The translations under genes were made by a program, and so were the position numbers. From Effrenium voratum (Eukaryota; Sar; Dinophyceae; Suessiales; Symbiodiniaceae): 64,000 nt of DNA. The stretch covers positions 165,001-229,000 of the forward strand of contig CAUJNA010003001.1 in the NCBI GenBank assembly GCA_963377175.1, given 5' to 3'. Positions 46,401-58,574 of this stretch are shown piece by piece (the first letter of the stretch is position 1; each line of letters starts with the position of its first letter). The notes below the pieces were generated by a model. It searched no databases and was not told where the DNA came from. It was given only the letters and a program-made list of their open reading frames with translations.

Positions 46401-46575
46401 GACAGCTTGCATGGGATATTCGCTGATCGGTGGCTCCCGCTTGTGCTTTGTGTGGATACAGTTGCGGCAAACATCAGAGGCTGAAGATGCTTAAGCAGCA
46501 GCCCACTTGCCGCATTGTGGCTTCACTCATTCTTGAAGTTGACTCTGTTCAGTCAGACATTGACCAGAGTTTCAG
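43495..46575. other. Probable introns or intergenic DNA
   Basis: No long coding frame with support. GC-rich frames at 44400-44700 on both strands were examined and could not be linked to splice sites or domains. It contains one diverged MITE (45482-45588). Confidence 0.4.
45482..45588. mobile_element. Diverged MITE family 1 copy in the right flank
   Basis: GTGGCTGTGGGTCAATAATA at the left and AATTTTGACCCATACCC at the right are inverted relatives of the GGCCATGGGTCAAAAC ends seen in the left flank. Confidence 0.4.
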
Positions 46576-46668
46576 CAGGCGACGTCTACCTGGCTGCTGG
46601 CCAGACACTCTCGCTGTTCGTCTACTCGCACACTGACTGGAACTACAATGTGCAGGGCGAGTCCGGCC
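46576..46668 (+). CDS. Host exon: C-terminal strands of a C1q/TNF-like domain
   Basis: After acceptor CCAGAGTTTCAG the frame encodes GDVYLAAGQTLSLFVYSHTD followed by WNYNVQGESG. The pattern V-L-GQ-LSLFV ... ESG is that of the last strands of C1q-type beta-sandwiches (V-L-GD-V-V ... SGFSGF). The donor is probably GC-type (TCCGGCCGC). The earlier part of this domain was not located. Such domains occur in secreted, lectin-like or adhesion proteins. Confidence 0.45.
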
Positions 46669-49000
46669 GCATGGCAATATTTTTCCTCGACCCGGGAAAA
46701 AAGGAAAAAACCGCTTTCTGGGCCTTATTCCCGGGCCCGCGTGCCTTTTACGGAACATTGAGGAACGCAGACCCTGAGGTTGTGGCCGGATTCTGTGAAC
46801 GAATGGACTGGATCTGGACTCTACTTGGCTGATAAAAATAAGTGCCCCCCCCTACACCCCAACCCCAACCCCCAGTTTGCAGAAACAAATGCGGGGTTGT
46901 CAAGAACATGGTGCCTTGTTCAACCCATGGCATGGTGCCGCCTTTTCAAGGGATACCAGAAACGACCCTAATTTTGACAAGCAAATAGCCGCATTTGCTT
47001 TTTGAGCCACACCCACTTGAAGTCTCGGACTTCTTTTGGTAGTCGCGCTTGGTCCTTTGTGTTGCCGGTGTGCATGGCTCTTTGACAGTTGACCTTCATA
47101 GGTGTTTCAATTTTCCAATGAATCAATATTTCCCCTTTTGTGCAAACACACCTGCAAACTCCCAACTGTCAAAGCATAGTTTGGTCGTTTTGCGCGTGCA
47201 ATGTTTTTAGAGATGTATGCTATGCTGCAGGAATAGCCAAGGAAGAAGATAGGAACGGACATGTGATGATGCTTTCCTTGTCTCTCATCTCCCACTTCGT
47301 CATTCATGTCGATCGGACAAGTGAAGAGAAAGCGGAATATTAATTAAGAGAGGCAGCGTGCAGGCAAGAGAACGGTGAGCATGACCATTCATCCCATGCA
47401 TTCCCCAGCTCGTGAACTAGACCGTGAGGGAGGGATGGGCACGGGATGGATGAGGTAAGCCAGGATCGTGCTCTCCCTTCACTACAAGGTCTCATGAAGG
47501 GAACGACCGAAGGAAGCAACCAAAAGAAAAAGACAGCTTGTAAATAAATGATTATCAGAAGTGAACAAAATACAATGGTTGTCTTCAACATCAATATGTA
47601 TACTTGGTTATGAAAATGAACAGATGTACGACCCAAACATTTTCCAGAGATTCATTGTAGGAATAAGCGATGTCTTGTACTTGAAGGTGAACGCCAGTGG
47701 ATTTTTAATGGTTGAGATACTGTTCACCCTGTAGCTGAGATTAAAGGAAGGACTAGGAACAGATAGCAAAGTAAAATCACCAAGATAGGACTAATATCAA
47801 CCTAATGATGTACCACTTCTCAAAGGTGCAAACTAGTTCCAAACACTTCAAACCGGTCAGGCCGTAGTAAAAAGACGTTTGTAAGATATTTAGGCTGGGC
47901 AATGCTCATAGTATAGCTTTTCTGGTTTGCTGGATGTATAATCCTATGTCATGATGAACATAATTCTAGTGCTACAAGAGGACTGATATGAATATAAGAA
48001 GAGATTCAAAGATGAATCGCGATAATGCGTACCCAATGGATTCCTAGGCAAAATGATTGCAGTCTGAACTAATTTGTTTGAAGCAATCTAGTAGAATTAT
48101 CGCATGAAGATAACATAAGTCTAGATTTACCGTTGTGTCATTCTCTGACATGTTTTCCTGGAGTTTGTATAAAAACGGTCCATAAACCGAGGAGCCTTTG
48201 GAGGAGCCCCTTCCCGGTAAACCCAGTAGAACGCATGGAGGTTTGATATGTCTGGCAGGTAACTCTTTCCATTTGGTGAAAGCCATATTGTTATTGTGGT
48301 GTCCTGAATTGTCCCCCTGAGGACCTTTTCATCAACCCCTAATTTACAGCGCTGATAGTGTAGCTGGGTGCTTCATCATTTTTTTGAGGGTACCTCGTTT
48401 TTGGATGGATTGCACACTCATATGAGCCTCTCTGATAGTTAAGGCAACTTCACGATGCTGGTCATCGTTTGAACTTATTCAGATAAAGAGAATCGGGCCG
48501 TTTATCTTTGCTTAGGGTAGGCCCAAACAGCATTATTAGCCCCATACATATGTCTGTATATATATATATATATGTAGAAGTTAACCAACCCCTTGTGACT
48601 TTTGCCAATTTGGGTTTCATGCATTTTCCTTCTAACCAGGCACACAAGTGCATGTTGCAAGGGGCTCGAAGCCCGGCCCGAAGTTGAGTGATATATATTT
48701 TGTGAATAGAATGGGGGCCATCATCATGAAACATGCAACACACAACCATCATTGCCATTTGGCTCAAGATCTTGCTATTATGCGTAGTTGATACTACGTA
48801 AAAAAGATCGAGCTTGCGAGAAGAGAGCCGGTTCGAGGATATTCGAACCTTCGCCCTCTTTCCGAAGGGCAACACACCCAGTGTTGCCGGGACAATTGAG
48901 AGAACCCCTCGGTTTCTCAGATTATCAGCCGTAGGGCTTGTCCCACGTGCTGTGAGACAAGATTGATTCGAAGCGAGAGGTCGTGAACCCCGCTTCATGT
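46669..49000. other. No gene seen; AT-rich interval
   Basis: From about 47500 to 48300 the sequence is markedly more AT-rich than the rest of the flank, without an open frame longer than chance. TATATA repeat at 48556-48573. It may be a decayed insertion of foreign origin. The part from 48780 to 49060, before the retroelement Gag, may hold a leader or a 5-prime LTR, but no matching 3-prime copy was found. Confidence 0.4.
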
Positions 49001-49062
49001 TGAATCGATCGATCTATTTACTCACATGGCCAAGTGGCGCAACACTTGCGTGACAATGTCCG

Positions 49063-51400
49063 ATGGTAGATCTTCGATTACATTCGCGGCACCTTGCTGC
49101 CGGAATTTCATCTCAAGGAACGCCGGAAGCAGCCGGCCGTGGGAGTGGAGATACTATCGTTGTGAGTACTGCACCTGCGGCAGTATGCCAGCAGAGTGAT
49201 GCCGGCGTTGATCGGACACGAATCCGTAAATCTCGTAAGGGAGAAAAGTCATCCTCTCTAAGGGGTTCCCCAAGTGACCCCAGAAGTGCGGACCAACAAC
49301 TCGATGATGAATTGCGAAAAGCCCAAAGAAAGGCGGATGCGCAGATGAGTGAGGCTGCAGAACAGTGTGATGAGAACAATGCATTGAAGAAGGAATGTGC
49401 ATCGTTACAGTCAGCCGTAGACAGACTAGAATCCGATGAGGCGGGGAGCCCGCAGAGAATTCTAGGACTCGAAAGAATGAATCACACCCTGGAAGCCCAA
49501 GTTGCACATGTTCATGGAAGGATGAAGGATGAGTACAGCATGGCGATGGGCCAGCTATTCATCAAGGCCAACAGGCTAGATGAGCTTGAGCCAATGGCCT
49601 ATGATTTCAACAATGAGACTCAACAGATGCGAGCTGAAAACAGCGAGATATCAACTTCGTTGCGGGAGGCCATCGAAACCGCAAATGAGTATCAGTCCAT
49701 GATGAGCTCTGGTACCGAGTTGCGGGCCAAGCTGAATCATGAGAATAAAACTTCTTAGAGAGACGATGAAGCAAGAGGAATCGACTATGCAGGCCAAGTT
49801 GAGGGGTGCGGAGATGTACAAGAACAACATTGTTACCAATAAGGATGGACAGATCCAAACCTTGAGAGATCAGATTCAACACTTGTCCGGAAGCGAATCA
49901 AGGGAAGAATGGTTCCGATCTGCTGAAAAGTTAGCCGATCAAAGAGCTGAGGCTACCAAGATTCAGATCACCAGTGAGACACGGACACAACTTAGTGATG
50001 TGGAAAGCCGAGCCAAGCTGGAAGTTGATCGTTTGAGGGATCATTTGAACCGAGAGGAGATGACGGCTTCCAAGTTGATGAATGAATGAGTTGTCTGAAG
50101 CCAGAAAGGAGAGTCACGGCATGCCGGTCTCTGCCGAAATGGCGGAGGACCAAGCTGAACTGATGAAGAAACCATGAAAAGGGTCGAGAATATGGCCCAG
50201 ACTCAGTACAGCGCTCTTCAGAAACAATACGAGTCTTTGCGGCAGTTCAATGACAACCTTCATGAGAAGAGTGTGGGAAACCTGAAGTCTGAGTATCTGG
50301 CCGCTAGGGACGGCGAGAGAAAAGCGGAGGACGAAGCTAGAGAGGCATTGGTTAAGGCCAGGAAAGCTGAGTCAATTGCTCAAATTCGTGATCAACAATC
50401 AGAACAGCTGCAAAGCGCTTGCGATACACTCAGAAGCCACAGAAATGAGGTACAGGGGGAGCTTGCCGAATTGACTGATCGGTATGATGAGCTAGTCAAT
50501 GACCAATCCGTTGTGCCGCCAAAGTTCGGTGATGTGACCACGCCCATTTCGAGAAAGGAGGCAGAGACGACCAGTGTCCCTTCGTGGCCGAAGATCGATC
50601 AATTGGACACGTGGAAAGGTAAGCTGTTGTGGTGGCCCTGATAGCGAAGTTTGCCCGAAAGCCACGGTCGATGCACTTTCTGATAGCGGCGGTTCAAGAT
50701 TCGCTGGTTGACAGCGAATTGGTGATAAGCATGGACAAAACTTAAAAATGATCAAGTCCGCTGGAGATCAGGCGAGTGAAGTCGCTCTGGAGGTTCAGCA
50801 GCTCATTGCCAAGCTGATCAAAGTCGGAAACGGCATTAAGGGAAGACAAATGATATTCATGGTTCTTGAGAGCTTCCGTACATACGACAGACTCGATCTT
50901 GTTTTCGGAGTGGAACACTTGTACAAGTTGAGCTATCCTGGCGACAAGAAGATGGGAGATTTCAAGCAGCGATGGCTTGAGATTATCGCCGGAATCGAAT
51001 CAAACCTGAGTCTGTTCCGCAAGCGGAGGAGTTGAGAGACGCGCTGTGTCGAAAGCTGAAAGGAAATTCAAAGGAGTTGGAACTGGATTTGCAATTGTAC
51101 GAACACATGGAACGTAGTGATCCCGCTAAAACGCATAAGTACTTACTCAATATGATTGATCGGCGGGTGAAGGCAACCAGGGAGGAGAAGAATTGGGAAA
51201 ACAAGGAGAAGTCGCTCAAGGACCACAAGTTGGGTAATGCGCTTCCCTCTCCCAAAGAAAAGGCGAAGCCCAAACCGAAGTCGGAGGCGAAGGATGCCCG
51301 AAATTTGGCACCCGTGCTTCCTGACAAGAAGAAGCCGAAGGAGCAGGCTAAGCCGGGGGAGGTCCCGTTCGAAAACCCGAGATCCTTCTCCTGGTGGTAA
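49063..51400 (+). pseudogene. gag: Retroelement Gag, broken into several frames
   Basis: A long charged coiled-coil region (49063-50640), for example ELRKAQRKADAQMSEAAEQC, is followed by a capsid-like helical segment (50748-51200) that includes YDRLDLVFGVEHLYKLSYPG and FKQRWLEIIAGIES, similar in style to retrotransposon Gag domains. Frame changes occur near 49745, 50090, 50640-50740 and 51020. Each piece is open, so the frameshifts are recent relative to substitution. Confidence 0.6.
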
Positions 51401-51412
51401 CAAGAACGTACC

Positions 51413-52017
51413 ATGACGAAGGGTTCTGATTGCAAATGCAGCCATCAGAAGAATACTTACACTGCAGCATGGAAGAAGAAGTTCGAAGAGGGTCCCAAGC
51501 GTAGCAACTCCCCAGCCGGGGAGCGTCCCAAGAACGACGGAGTTTGTTCATTCTGGAAGAAAGGGACATGCAAGAAAGGGAGGACTGCAAGTTCAAGCAT
51601 CCGAAGAGCTCGGCACCGGCGGAGAAGGAGGAAATTGCGGATAGTGATGCTGAGACCGACTGCGCTCCTGCTACCTCGAGAGCCAAGCTGTATTACCCCA
51701 AGAAAGGGGGGAAGAAGACGAAGAGCGTCGTTTTCCGGGATTGGGTTGAGTACGATGATGGTGATGTCAGCAATCAAGAATTTCCTGAACCTGTGATCGG
51801 TGATTTCAAATCCATGTGGGAAACCCAACATGCAATCGCCATGGTGGTGAAGTCGGGTAAGCCCAAAAGGATGAAATGGCCCATGGACACTGGCTGCGGC
51901 CACGGCTTGATCCGGTCGAAGGTGGCGGATAAGCTAGGTCTCAGTCCGAGGAAGAGTTCAGAGGCGATGACCTTTACGACGGCGGGCGGTATCACCGAAA
52001 GCCGATCAAAAGGTTGA
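51413..52017 (+). pseudogene. pro: CCCH zinc finger and aspartic protease of the retroelement
   Basis: A CCCH finger (CSFWKKGTCKKG, then a frame change, then DCKFKHP) is followed by WPMDTGCGHGLIRSKVADKL, the DTG catalytic motif and flap-side sequence of retroviral-type proteases. A partial FTTAGGIT strand comes next and the frame then shifts. Dinoflagellate copia elements commonly carry a CCCH finger and DTGCG protease in this order; this is from general knowledge. Confidence 0.6.
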
Positions 52018-52439
52018 CCTCGTCATAGATGAAATGAAGGACACAATTTCGCCTTTCGTCCCATTGGAAAGAGATGTGCTGACAGTGGTTATGGTGTTCT
52101 TTGGATGCCCGGTGAAGAACCTATCATGTTCGATGATCGCAAATCTGTGATACGCCTTCGTGTCAAGAATCGCATTCCTTACCTGGTAACCAATGACGAA
52201 TCGGAGAACGGACCTTTGGGGAAACTCACAGAGTCAGCTCTCGGAGTCTTGGATTATCCCGAGGATCATGCGGTGGACCTGTCTGGAGGATTGACTTCAT
52301 CGCCGTACGAAACATCAATTGCGGTGCCGGCAGAAGAACCTGGCGAGGCAGAGGATGGTGATGCCGATGAAAGGGACGAAGGTGGAGGTAGCGATGAGGA
52401 TGAAGTCGAGGTCGATGTTGAAGCTGGAAGGGTGTAAAG

Positions 52440-53294
52440 AGGAAGAAGGGAACTCTCAGTTGGAACACATGGTTACCCATAGGTTTGCAAACCCTTATTG
52501 TGATGCGTGTGTCCGAGCAAAGATGCGGCGTTTCAAGACCAAGAAGGGTGCGTTCAAACAACAACTCAAAAAGTGGGGGGGACCTTGTGACGTTCGATTT
52601 CCTGACACCAGAAAGAGTAGGACCACTGGGGATCGAGAACAATGTTTTCGTTGTGCGTGACATATATTCTGGGGTGAGGATGGCGTATCCCACGTCGGAC
52701 GGTTCCACGGATGAGGTTGTCAGATGCTTGAAGGACTTCGTTGGAAGACGCAAGATTCGGGTTGCGTACGGAGATCGCGCGCCTCAGTTTGTCAGTGCAT
52801 GTCAGCAGCTGGGGATAACGTTTGATCGCTCGCTGCCCGGTCGGCCCATGAACAACTCCGGCGGAAAGAAACAATCTCTGCGTAATCGATCAGGTCAGCA
52901 CTTGTTTGTTGGCTGCTGGATTACCTCCGTGTCACTGGTCTTTCGCTCTGAAGTCATTTGCTGAACGTCGATATTGTCAACGGAGAAAACGCCTGGTATG
53001 GTGATTTCAAACCTTCTCCCACGAGAGATGGCACGCGCAAGTTCGCGCCCAGGGGGTGTGTTCGCGGGTTATGAACTCGAAAGTGGAATGAGGTGGAGTG
53101 GTAAGATGCTCGTGTTGGAAGTGGATAAATTCCTCGACGCCAATTTGACCATGGGATGTAAATCCGTTCCAATCAGTTTGCGTAGACCCCATGTGGTGGA
53201 CAAGGTTGTGATGGTTTACCCACTCGCCTTTCCACTCAAGAACACCTTTGAGAAGGTGAATGGGGACCTCGAGGCTCTTATCAAGGCTTCCTGA
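52440..53294 (+). pseudogene. int: Retroelement integrase
   Basis: Pre-integrase zinc region (MVTHRFANPYCDACVRAKMR), then after a frameshift near 52585 the core LVTFDFLTPERVG and AYPTSDGSTDEVVRCLKDFV, then YGDRAPQFVSACQQLGITFD. Two catalytic acidic residues (FDF and GDRAPQ) are in place. The region of the third is altered (MNNSGGKKQSLRN). Downstream GVFAGYELESGMRWSGKMLV matches the post-integrase segment of copia elements. Confidence 0.6.
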
Positions 53295-53806
53295 AAGAAG
53301 GGGGCCCGAGAGGCCTTAAAGGTTTGGTATTGATGATGCGGTTGGAGTGTTGATGCAGCCGTCGAAGGTGATGTGAAGGGTAAGGGTACCAAACCGACCG
53401 TCAGACTGGACAAGAAGACCCCCGATCGTAAAGGAGCGGCGCACAAACAGGCAAAGGTCTCGAACCGGGCTACCTTAGGTGGTGTCGGAGGGACGAAAAA
53501 GTAATTGTGTTCCAAACCACGAACGCCAAAGGGGGGCCCAAATGGAAAGATGTTGCAGGCCGTACAACTGTCAACAGCAAAACGGCTGAAGTGCTTGATT
53601 GCATCAGCATCGATCCGAAGAAAGGGGGAGACTTCTACAGGACGGTGATCAAGGATGGTACTGAGGTCTCCATTGACACGTACATTTGGTAAAGATTCGC
53701 TGCCGCGGACCTCCCAAGCCGCCAGAGGAATGCGAACACGTCAGTAAAGGGAAAGCTGGCGATGGGATTATATAGGTTGATGATAAGGGGAGGAGGGTGA
53801 AACTAG

Positions 53807-54203
53807 ATGTCAAAGGAACTCCCTATGAAGTCTCATGTCGATAGAATGATGTGGGAATATGCAGCCACTGAAGTTGAAAAGGACATTAAAGAGGGGCTGG
53901 AGAAGAGCCTCAAGAAGGCCGAAAAAAAAGGCCGAGAAGATGAAGGACAAAGCCAAGAAGTCGAAAGATGGCAAGGATGCGGAGGCGAAGGAGAGCGCCA
54001 AAGACGCTAAGAAGTTGCGTAAAACGGTACTGAAGAGCATTCAGGAAATCGACAGTGCCAATGACAGAAACATCCGCGAAGAGATTGGGCTCCACCTCAT
54101 TGAGGACAAATGGGGTGCGGGAGACTGGATACGCAAGCCCGTCGAGAAATGGGAATGCAAAGATTCCAAAGCATGGCGAAAGCTTTTTAGAAGGCCAAGG
54201 TGA
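53807..54203 (+). pseudogene. Lys/Ala-rich charged region downstream of the integrase
   Basis: Two overlapping frames encode a Lys-rich helical stretch (KDIKEGLEKSLKKAEKK, then SKDGKDAEAKESAKDAKK) and an end IHLIEDK-like segment with KWGAGDWIRKPVEKWE. It is probably the tail of the retroelement polyprotein or a separate host-derived piece. A frameshift lies near 53925 (A8 run). Confidence 0.4.
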
Positions 54204-54436
54204 ACGACACAAAAGTGATCCTGAGTCTTCCGGAGTTCGACAGAATCTTGACCATGAGAACGCTGGGTTCGGACACGAATGTGCTCGACAACCTAGAACA
54301 GATCAAATGCCAGGCGTGAACATTGCTTTCATCATGAAAATTAATGAGCCAAAGATGGATGGACTGTTCAACACGTTCGTGGCTGGAAGGATTCCAAAAG
54401 ATTGCTTTATTGGATTTGCTATCGGGGCCGCGCCGA

Positions 54437-55560
54437 GAACTTGATCAGAGCAACTTGCACAGAGCTTGCTTGGAGAACTTGCTCAGAAGAACAGGTTGCT
54501 CTGAACAAGTTGTTGGCGCGATTTCTTCTGAGGAAGTTTTCAAGCAAGTTCTCTCAGCAAGTTGCTCTGAGCAAGTTTCTCTGAGCAAGTTTCTCTGAGC
54601 AAGTTGTTGGCGCGAGTTCCTCCGAGCAAGTTGCGAGTTCTCTGTGCAAGCTGCTCTGAGCAAGTTGTTGGCGCGAGTTCCTCTGAGCAAGTTCTCCAAG
54701 CAAGATCTCTCAGCAAGTTGCTCTGAGCAAGTTGTTGGCGCAATCTCTTCTGAGCAAGTTCTCCAAGCAATTTCTCTCAGCAAGCTGCTCTGAGCAAGTT
54801 GTTGGCACGATTTCCTCTGAGCAAGTTCTCCAAGCAAGTTCTCTCAGTAAGTTGCTCTGAGCAAAATCTTGACGCGATGTCTTCTGAGCAAGTTCTCCAA
54901 GCCAGTTCTCTCAGCAAGTTGCTCTGAGCAACCCAATACTTCCAAAGACTAAGTTTTCTGTGGTCGCGGAAGTAAGGTCAGAACCTACCGGTATTATATG
55001 GTTGCCTATGTAAAGTCAAAACCTACCTTTGCTACATGCGCGACCCAAATTTCACTTTTAAGATCTCGTAAGCATTGGGCAGCGGAAACGTATTGCACAC
55101 ACCAGCAGCCCACAGGTTTCGCCCTGCGCCGTCCTTGCAATTGTTTTAGTGTTGAGTTCCTCTGAGCAAGTTCTCTGTGCCAGTTGCTCCGAGCAAGTTG
55201 TTGGCGCTAGCTCCTTTGCCAAGAACTTGCTCAGAGCAACTTGCTCAGAGATCTTGCTTGGAGAACTTTCTCAGAGGAACTCGCGCCAACAACTTGCTCA
55301 GAGCAACTTGCTCAGAGCAACTTGCACAGAGAGCTTGCTTGGAGAACTTTCTCAGAGGAACTCGCGCCAACAACTTGCTCAGAGCAACTTGCTGAGAGAA
55401 ATTGCTTGGAGAGCTTGCTCAGAAGAGATTGCGCCAACAACTTGCGCAGAGCAACCTGCACGGAGAACTTGCTTGGAGAACTTGCTCAGAGGAACTCGCG
55501 CCAACACTTGTCAGAGCAACTTGCTGAGAGAACTTGCTAGGAGAATTTGCCGCCGCCGTT
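54437..55560. repeat. Large inverted minisatellite (GAGCAAGTTGTTGGCGCGAG units)
   Basis: The left block (about 54540-54950) is an array of units with GAGCAAGTTGTTGGCGCGAG, TTCCTCTGAGCAAGTTCTCC and AAGCAAGTTCTCTCAGCAAG in variable order. The right block (about 55150-55555) is the inverse array (GCGCCAACAACTTGCTCAGA). A unique spacer of about 200 bp separates them. At the far left (54437-54490) a short inverse piece precedes the direct units. The whole can fold as a long hairpin or cruciform. Open frames across it are artefacts of the repeat. Confidence 0.8.
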
Positions 55561-56874
55561 AAGGCTTTCGGGCCACCCATCTTGTAGTTTGTCCCTCTTT
55601 GCTCCTGGTTTTCGTCGATGTTATCGGACAATGCTGGCAATGCTGGTGATGTTGCGCGAAATGCTAGGGATGTTGCGCTAAATGCTGGGGATGTTGGAGA
55701 GTGGCCCGGGGAAGCGAGCGCCTTACGTGCGGGGAGGGGTAAGGGAAGGGGTAACAGGTAAGGAGCATTGCTTGTGTCCAACACGCCTGTTGTCGGCAGG
55801 TAGACTAACCATGAATCAGAGTCAGTGGGATCCGAGGCTTTTCGGTGCACTCCCTGGGCAGTTCGGTGATCGGTTTCGCCGCTGACATGGACACGGCCAT
55901 GAGCCTTTCTGGGGGGTCCGACACAAGAGTGCAGGTGTGGATTGGGGGGGGGGGGAAAGGCGGTCAGGGTGGTCAACATCCCCGTTTTGCAATGGAGTTG
56001 GGTGAGGGGGATTTCGACTGGATCAAAGGGCCTTGGTCGGAAAGAAGAAAGGAATGGAAAGGGTACTGTAATTCCAACAAATCGCTTTCTAGCCTAACAA
56101 ATCTCCGGCATGTTCCATCTGTTGTATCATCTTTTCCTACAACGAAGTCTGGAAATGAATCGTGAAAGGACATGCCACCGACGCATGGAAGCAAGGAATG
56201 GGGAGAGTTGAGGGTTTGGATCCCTCTGCCTATGTTATGGCAAGCTCACCAGGTAAAATGAACTCACCATGATGAAGGTCCTTGACCAGGGTCCCTTCTT
56301 TCAGGTTCTGGAATGTCAAATTTTGCGTACCAACTGACAAGACCTGCTTTGGAAATGGAATGACTCCAGACCGAACCATCCAACTGGTTCCTTTTAAGGA
56401 GATCTCAAAAAGGTCGAACGATTCCCGCCGATAGGTCAAACTTTCTCAACCTTTCAGGTTTTGGAATTTGGGGGATCCAACAACATATCCATGAGCAATT
56501 GGGAAGGTTCATTCTCAGAACCCCAAGATTCCTGGAGAACTTACGGGTCACCTGGGAGTCGAGAGCCATCCAAAACAAAAGGCAACCAATCTTTGAGGAA
56601 GTTGAGCCGGGCTAGATTCGAATGTGGGTGTGGGAAATCCAATAAAACGTACAACTTATTTAAGCAACTTATTTGGCGACTTATTTGGCAACGCCTCAAC
56701 CCGGTTGGTTTCGTCGGAACGTCAATGTTCGGGAAATCTGAAGGCCACCAAAAACAGGTGCCTGCTCAGTTTTTTTCTTGCAGAGGGGGTTCCTGAAAAG
56801 GGACAAAAAATAACGTATACAGGACCTGCCAAGACGGGGCCTTTCCAGGGTCCCTGGATTTCAAGTGACGTCAG

Positions 56875-56956
56875 ACCTGGCGCACCACCGCCGCGGGGAA
56901 CTTCAACTCCGGACACTTCCACACGGGCACCGGCATCTTCACTGCGCCTCTTGCAG
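56875..56956 (+). CDS. Host exon: N-terminal strands of a C1q-like domain
   Basis: Acceptor AAGTGACGTCAG, then TWRTTAAGNFNSGHFHTGTG and IFTAPLA, matching the start of C1q-type domains (G-F-TG-FTAP-G). The donor is GC-type: GCAG followed by GCCCGG. It joins in phase with the exon at 58493-58574 to restore FTAPLAG-W. GC donors are common in dinoflagellate introns. Confidence 0.6.
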
Positions 56957-58492
56957 GCCCGGGAGCAGCCCGGGAGCAGCCCGCGTTGCGCGGAGAAGCT
57001 TTTGGCTTTTCAGAGGCCCAGGGTCAAGCGGTCAAGATATATTTTAGTCATTTCTACTGTGGGACATTTGGCGCGTGAGCCCCACAAGGGTTTGCTCAAA
57101 GTGCAATTAGAGAATTGAAGCTAAGGTTTGCTCCCCAAAGCACGATTCGAACATATGGCTTTCTATCCAATGTCCGAGACCTGGATATTGAGCGTATCGG
57201 AATCTCTGTCGACTTTCGGCTTCGAAGATCAAAAGAGCGGCTTTCGTGGAGCTCGGACACAAAGTTGCCGTGGCCCGCTTGGTCTTTCTCCAGGAATGAT
57301 CTTGGCAAGTTCTTGAACGCGTCACGTTCTGTTTGAAAGACGTCACGTTCATGGAGGTTACTTGTCGAGGGATCCCTTATCTTGGGCTGGTGAATCAGAA
57401 TTTGCCCAGAATTGTGGTAGTAATTTGCCCAGAGATTTAAATATATGTGGTTGAGCTTTGGGCTGAGTTTATGGTTGAAGTCCGCCTTTGCCAACAAACC
57501 ATGGAATGGCGGCTCCTTCTTCAGGGCGGCTCCCAACCTCAAAACGACGAGCAGGTGAGTTGTTTAGAGGTGAGGAGGTTCTGTGCCACTGAGAAAGGGG
57601 GGCTAGATTCCTTTTAGCGTAGTCCCTTCATCTGAGTAACCTTCACACCTCCAGAAAACGAACCTGAACATGCCCTTGAATATGTACCCTTCAAGACTCG
57701 GCCTTCGCCCGAAGGGTTTTGTGGTGAGATTTGAGAAGGGCCAGTGCCCTTGACGCACTCAACTAGATACCTGGGTGTGTCCCGAAATGGGGAAACCCTT
57801 TTGGGATGGCGAAAAAGGAAGCCAAAAGGAAAGCCTGAGGATTTGCAGTTGGACGGATTCAGCCGGATGGAGGGATTCGCGGACACGAAACCACGCAAGC
57901 ATTGACACAGTTGGGTGAAAGTAGATGGTTTCCCCTGGCTACCAACTTTTGTGCTAAGCGGAAGCACTGGGTGGCAGAACTCTCCCATTTTTGCTCATCA
58001 TCCCCCTTGAGGGGAAGGGGATTGTGCCATCTAGTTTCATGGTGGATTTCTCTAGTGCCCGGTCACAAGGCTGCAAGACAGCTTCCATTGGGAGTTCCGG
58101 GAGAATGACAGTGCAACTGGACCTTTGTTGTGGTCCAACCAAGGAAAGTGAGCAAAGTTCCCTACATCCAACTGAAGCCTTCACCGAAGTTGAGGCTGGG
58201 GATTGAGGCATTCCACCCAGGTTGGGGAATAACTTTCGCAACATCCACGTGTTGAGAGGCTTGTGGCTTGAGCAATACATGGCTTAAAGAAGTTAGCTGA
58301 CTTCTCACCCTTGCAAGCGGTTTCGGTTGTGACAAGAAAGGTCCTAACATCCATCTGCCCCGAGGACAAACAGTGGCTCACAGACGTCCTTTTCACACTC
58401 GAGGCCATATTATCCGGAATCCCTAGCCTACTAGCCAACAGGGGAACCACCTCCCTTGCCATTCCCAGCGTTTTCGCGTCGAATGCATCGAG

Positions 58493-58574
58493 GGTGGTAT
58501 CTCTTCTCCGCCAACGTGCGCTTCGACTCGGTCCCGGATACCAGTTACGTCCGGCTCATGCTCCGCGGCCATGG
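58493..58574 (+). CDS. Host exon: central strands of a C1q-like domain
   Basis: Acceptor GAATGCATCGAG, then WYLFSANVRFDSVPDTSYVR and LMLRGHG, directly continuing the domain begun at 56875-56956 (Y-F-A-V-F ... YVRLML). It ends at a GC donor (ATGG followed by GCTTCT). The next exon, expected to encode the last strands, was not found. Both exons are 82 bp. Confidence 0.6.

Larger units (their letters stand above)
49063..54203 (+). mobile_element. Degenerate copia-like retroelement (Gag, protease, integrase parts)
   Basis: A series of plus-strand frames broken by many frameshifts, in the order coiled-coil Gag, capsid-like segment, CCCH finger, aspartic protease, integrase and a charged C-terminal part. 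No reverse transcriptase motif was seen after the integrase, and LTRs were not found. It is therefore a relic or an internally deleted copy. Confidence 0.65.

Noticed and set aside
54437..55562. Leu/Cys/Ser-rich frames (LLRATCSEQLAQ repeats)
   Set aside because: Translations of the minisatellite; they occur on both strands because the array is inverted.
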